Part shown: positions 62,640-64,000 of the stretch, in pieces
Numbering within the stretch: the first letter of the stretch is position 1
How the letters are laid out: each line of letters begins with the position of its first letter
DNA from: Halobacteriovorax sp. DA5
GTDB lineage: Bacteria > Bdellovibrionota > Bacteriovoracia > Bacteriovoracales > Bacteriovoracaceae
DNA length: 64,000 nt
Assembly (NCBI RefSeq): GCF_002903145.1
Contig: NZ_PPDJ01000001.1
Coordinates: 372,001-436,000 of the forward strand
Direction: 5' to 3'
Made by a program: the position numbers and the translations under genes
The notes under the pieces: generated by a model
The model's input: only the letters and a program-made list of their open reading frames with translations
Told to the model about the DNA's origin: nothing
Database searches by the model: none

Positions 62640-62738
62640 TCTATCTAATTATTGTATTGTGTAAATATTATTAATCGGATTTACATACACTTCTGCTCAG
62701 CCTATATTCCCGAAAAATCATTATTTGGGAGATTACTC

Positions 62739-63140
62739 ATGAAAAAAATTATAATTCTAGCATTTTTTGCATCGTCTGTTTTTGCAAACACTCTAACTAA
62801 GCAAGAAGAAAGTAAAGTTGTTACTGAGATTGATAATATCTGTGGTGATACTTGGTGTGAAGGTGATTTTAATTTTAGATTTGATACTCTTAAGTGTAAT
62901 GCAGAAACTAACTCTTGTGTTTTAGACTTTGTTATTCTTGATGAAGTTTGGGGAAATGATGATTCTTACACAGCAACAGAATATGCAGCAACATGTGAAA
63001 TCAAGGGATATACAAAGTACGATCAAATGATTGAAGTATCTCGTAATGGTTGGCCAAGACTTAATCAAGATTTTTACTTTGCAGTTACTGATTGTGTGAC
63101 TGAACAAGAAGAAGTTGTTTACGATAAATTAGGATACTAA
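62739..63140 (+). CDS. Small exported protein
   Basis: ATG 62739, after TTGGGAGA, begins MKKIIILAFFASSVFA, a signal peptide; the in-frame ATG at 62652 has no signal-like start. The 133-residue protein has Cys in NICGDTWCEGDF, LKCNAETNSCVL, ATCEIKG and VTDCVTEQ, suiting disulfides. It shares an acidic, Cys-paired style with the proteins at 55012 and 60706. A perfect terminator follows. Confidence 0.75.
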   Translation: MKKIIILAFFASSVFANTLTKQEESKVVTEIDNICGDTWCEGDFNFRFDTLKCNAETNSCVLDFVILDEVWGNDDSYTATEYAATCEIKGYTKYDQMIEVSRNGWPRLNQDFYFAVTDCVTEQEEVVYDKLGY

Positions 63141-63146
63141 AAAATA

Positions 63147-63173
63147 AAAGGCCTCTTTAAGAGGCCTTTTTTA
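63147..63173. terminator. Bidirectional terminator
   Basis: AAAAGGCCTCTT and AAGAGGCCTTTT nearly fuse into one palindrome with A- and T-runs on either side, between the convergent genes at 63140 and 63171. Confidence 0.92.
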
Positions 63174-63803
63174 TTTCTTTAACTTGTAAGGTAAGCCAGT
63201 TTCTGGATTTTTTAGAACACCTTTAGTAAAAGCGCTCGGTATTTTCTTACCATTTGATAAAATCGTTACATTTACCTGATTGGCCTTTGGTAGCGAATCG
63301 TATACGAACGAGATCTCATTACCTTCAAATAGCTTAATATTCTTATCATCACTTGGCTCAAATACTGTGTCATATTCTTTATAAGCATACATTTCATCTA
63401 AGAAGCTAAACTCAATTGGACGGCCATATTGATTTGCCCAACCAAGCGCATACTTTGCACTTTGAACCAGAATTTTAATTCCACTTGTACACTCTTTGCC
63501 GTACTTAAAAAAACCAGTCATATCTAAGCTTTGAGCTTGTTTTAGTGAAAAAGTATAGCGAGTTAACCCACTTGATTGATTAGACTTCTTTTCAACTAGA
63601 GCAGTTGATTTATGTTTTGTTTCAAATTTCGCGCTATCTCCCCAAACTGGAATTTCATAGCGGCACCATTGCTCAAGAGTAACTTTAAAATTTAGCTCAT
63701 TAGTAGGTGCATATAGATCAAAGCTAAATGGCCTTGCTGTAGTTTGAACTGCGGCAGCATTGAAGCTAAGAAATAAGGCCGCAATTGATAGTAATTTCTT
63801 CAT
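63171..63803 (-). CDS. Exported protein, unknown function
   Basis: This 210-residue protein has a signal peptide (about 1-18). The mature part is beta-rich, with two Cys (EQWCRYEIPVWG and KECTSGIKI) and a C-terminus that ends in a basic KLKK. No catalytic motif is visible. It is transcribed towards the convergent small protein gene, sharing the terminator at 63147. No family is recognised. Confidence 0.65.
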   Translation of the reverse strand: MKKLLSIAALFLSFNAAAVQTTARPFSFDLYAPTNELNFKVTLEQWCRYEIPVWGDSAKFETKHKSTALVEKKSNQSSGLTRYTFSLKQAQSLDMTGFFKYGKECTSGIKILVQSAKYALGWANQYGRPIEFSFLDEMYAYKEYDTVFEPSDDKNIKLFEGNEISFVYDSLPKANQVNVTILSNGKKIPSAFTKGVLKNPETGLPYKLKK

Positions 63804-63904
63804 AATATGTGTCCTTAATTAATTATTGTTGATTCTCAATACCACGGCCACATTAATTAGCCAGCTTAATTGTAATTCTTATTGCCTTTAAGTTTATCGA
63901 AATT

Positions 63905-64000
63905 TAGGATAGTTAGCGCTAGGAGGTGAAGTTGGTGTAATTCCAACACTGTCCCGCAACGGTAAAGTCCGATCCCAAGCTAGCAAAATTTTAATCCCGA
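63905..64000 (+). promoter_or_regulatory. Cobalamin riboswitch, cut by the window end
   Basis: The run includes GGAGGTGAAGTTGGTG, then TAATTCCAACACTGTCCCGCAACGGTAA, which has the order of the cobalamin aptamer core (GGTG, TCC, CTGTCCCGCAAC). A closing pairing of GCTAG (63918-63922) with CTAGC (63980-63984) is compatible with a folded RNA. The B12 box and the controlled gene lie beyond the right edge on the plus strand, so the target is unknown; B12 transport or synthesis genes are usual. Confidence 0.85.

Overview
The window is AT-rich Gram-negative DNA. It is dense with exported proteins, orphan sensor kinases and secreted peptidases. Lipoproteins, an OmpW-like barrel, a periplasmic-type di-haem peroxidase and lipocalin Blc indicate an outer membrane. 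The gene repertoire and low GC fit a marine Bdellovibrio-and-like organism of the Halobacteriovorax/Bacteriovorax type. That assignment is inference from gene content, not a database match. I saw no rRNA, tRNA, CRISPR array or prophage.

Layout. 0-12 kb: tail of a MerR regulator, an orphan solute-binding protein, glutaminase, a Cys-repeat secreted protein, a HAD phosphatase, a candidate small RNA, a soluble histidine kinase, an isoaspartyl methyltransferase-like protein, a di-haem peroxidase, a DEAD-box helicase, and a GAF kinase overlapping its receiver. 12-19 kb: a barrel-like HExxH protein, tandem UspA, a PAS kinase/receiver pair, and an operon of membrane protein, trypsin-like protease and acetyltransferase. 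19.6-22.7 kb: an accessory-looking segment bounded by inverted copies of a GC-rich ~30 bp repeat. It holds a LuxR-type HTH protein with no normal start codon, a degenerate VirB11/CpaF-like ATPase, a REP-associated Y1 transposase and a small membrane protein; one repeat copy encodes the C-terminus of the adjacent sugar kinase. 22.6-30 kb: PfkB kinase plus BtpA/SgcQ-like TIM barrel, a nuclease, a trypsin-like lipoprotein, a secreted beta-amylase and a YkgJ-type protein. 29.4-33.2 kb: an ATP-grasp (RLAN-RimK) ligase divergent from a GNAT-C39 fusion and a DUF155/RMD1-like membrane protein. 33-48 kb: housekeeping and secreted genes, an MCP, glutathione peroxidase, an OsmC-YcaO fusion, OmpW, a PAP2 phosphatase and a LysR-DUF899 pair. 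48.4-55.4 kb: three paralogous multi-TM histidine kinases interleaved with a subtilase and small secreted proteins. 55.4-60.6 kb: a four-gene photolyase operon divergent from a CarH/LitR-type MerR regulator, with a repeat-rich operator between them. 60.7-64 kb: small secreted proteins, an HExxH protein and, at the right edge, a truncated cobalamin riboswitch.

Connections. The photolyase operon looks like a light/B12-linked stress regulon, and the nearby B12 riboswitch shows the cell manages cobalamin. The many secreted hydrolases, small exported proteins and orphan sensors suit a lifestyle of degrading other cells. The strongest leads for something undescribed are the repeat-bounded transposase segment, the triplicated sensor kinase locus, the candidate small RNA at 3.4 kb, and the CarH-like protein with altered cobalamin-contact residues.
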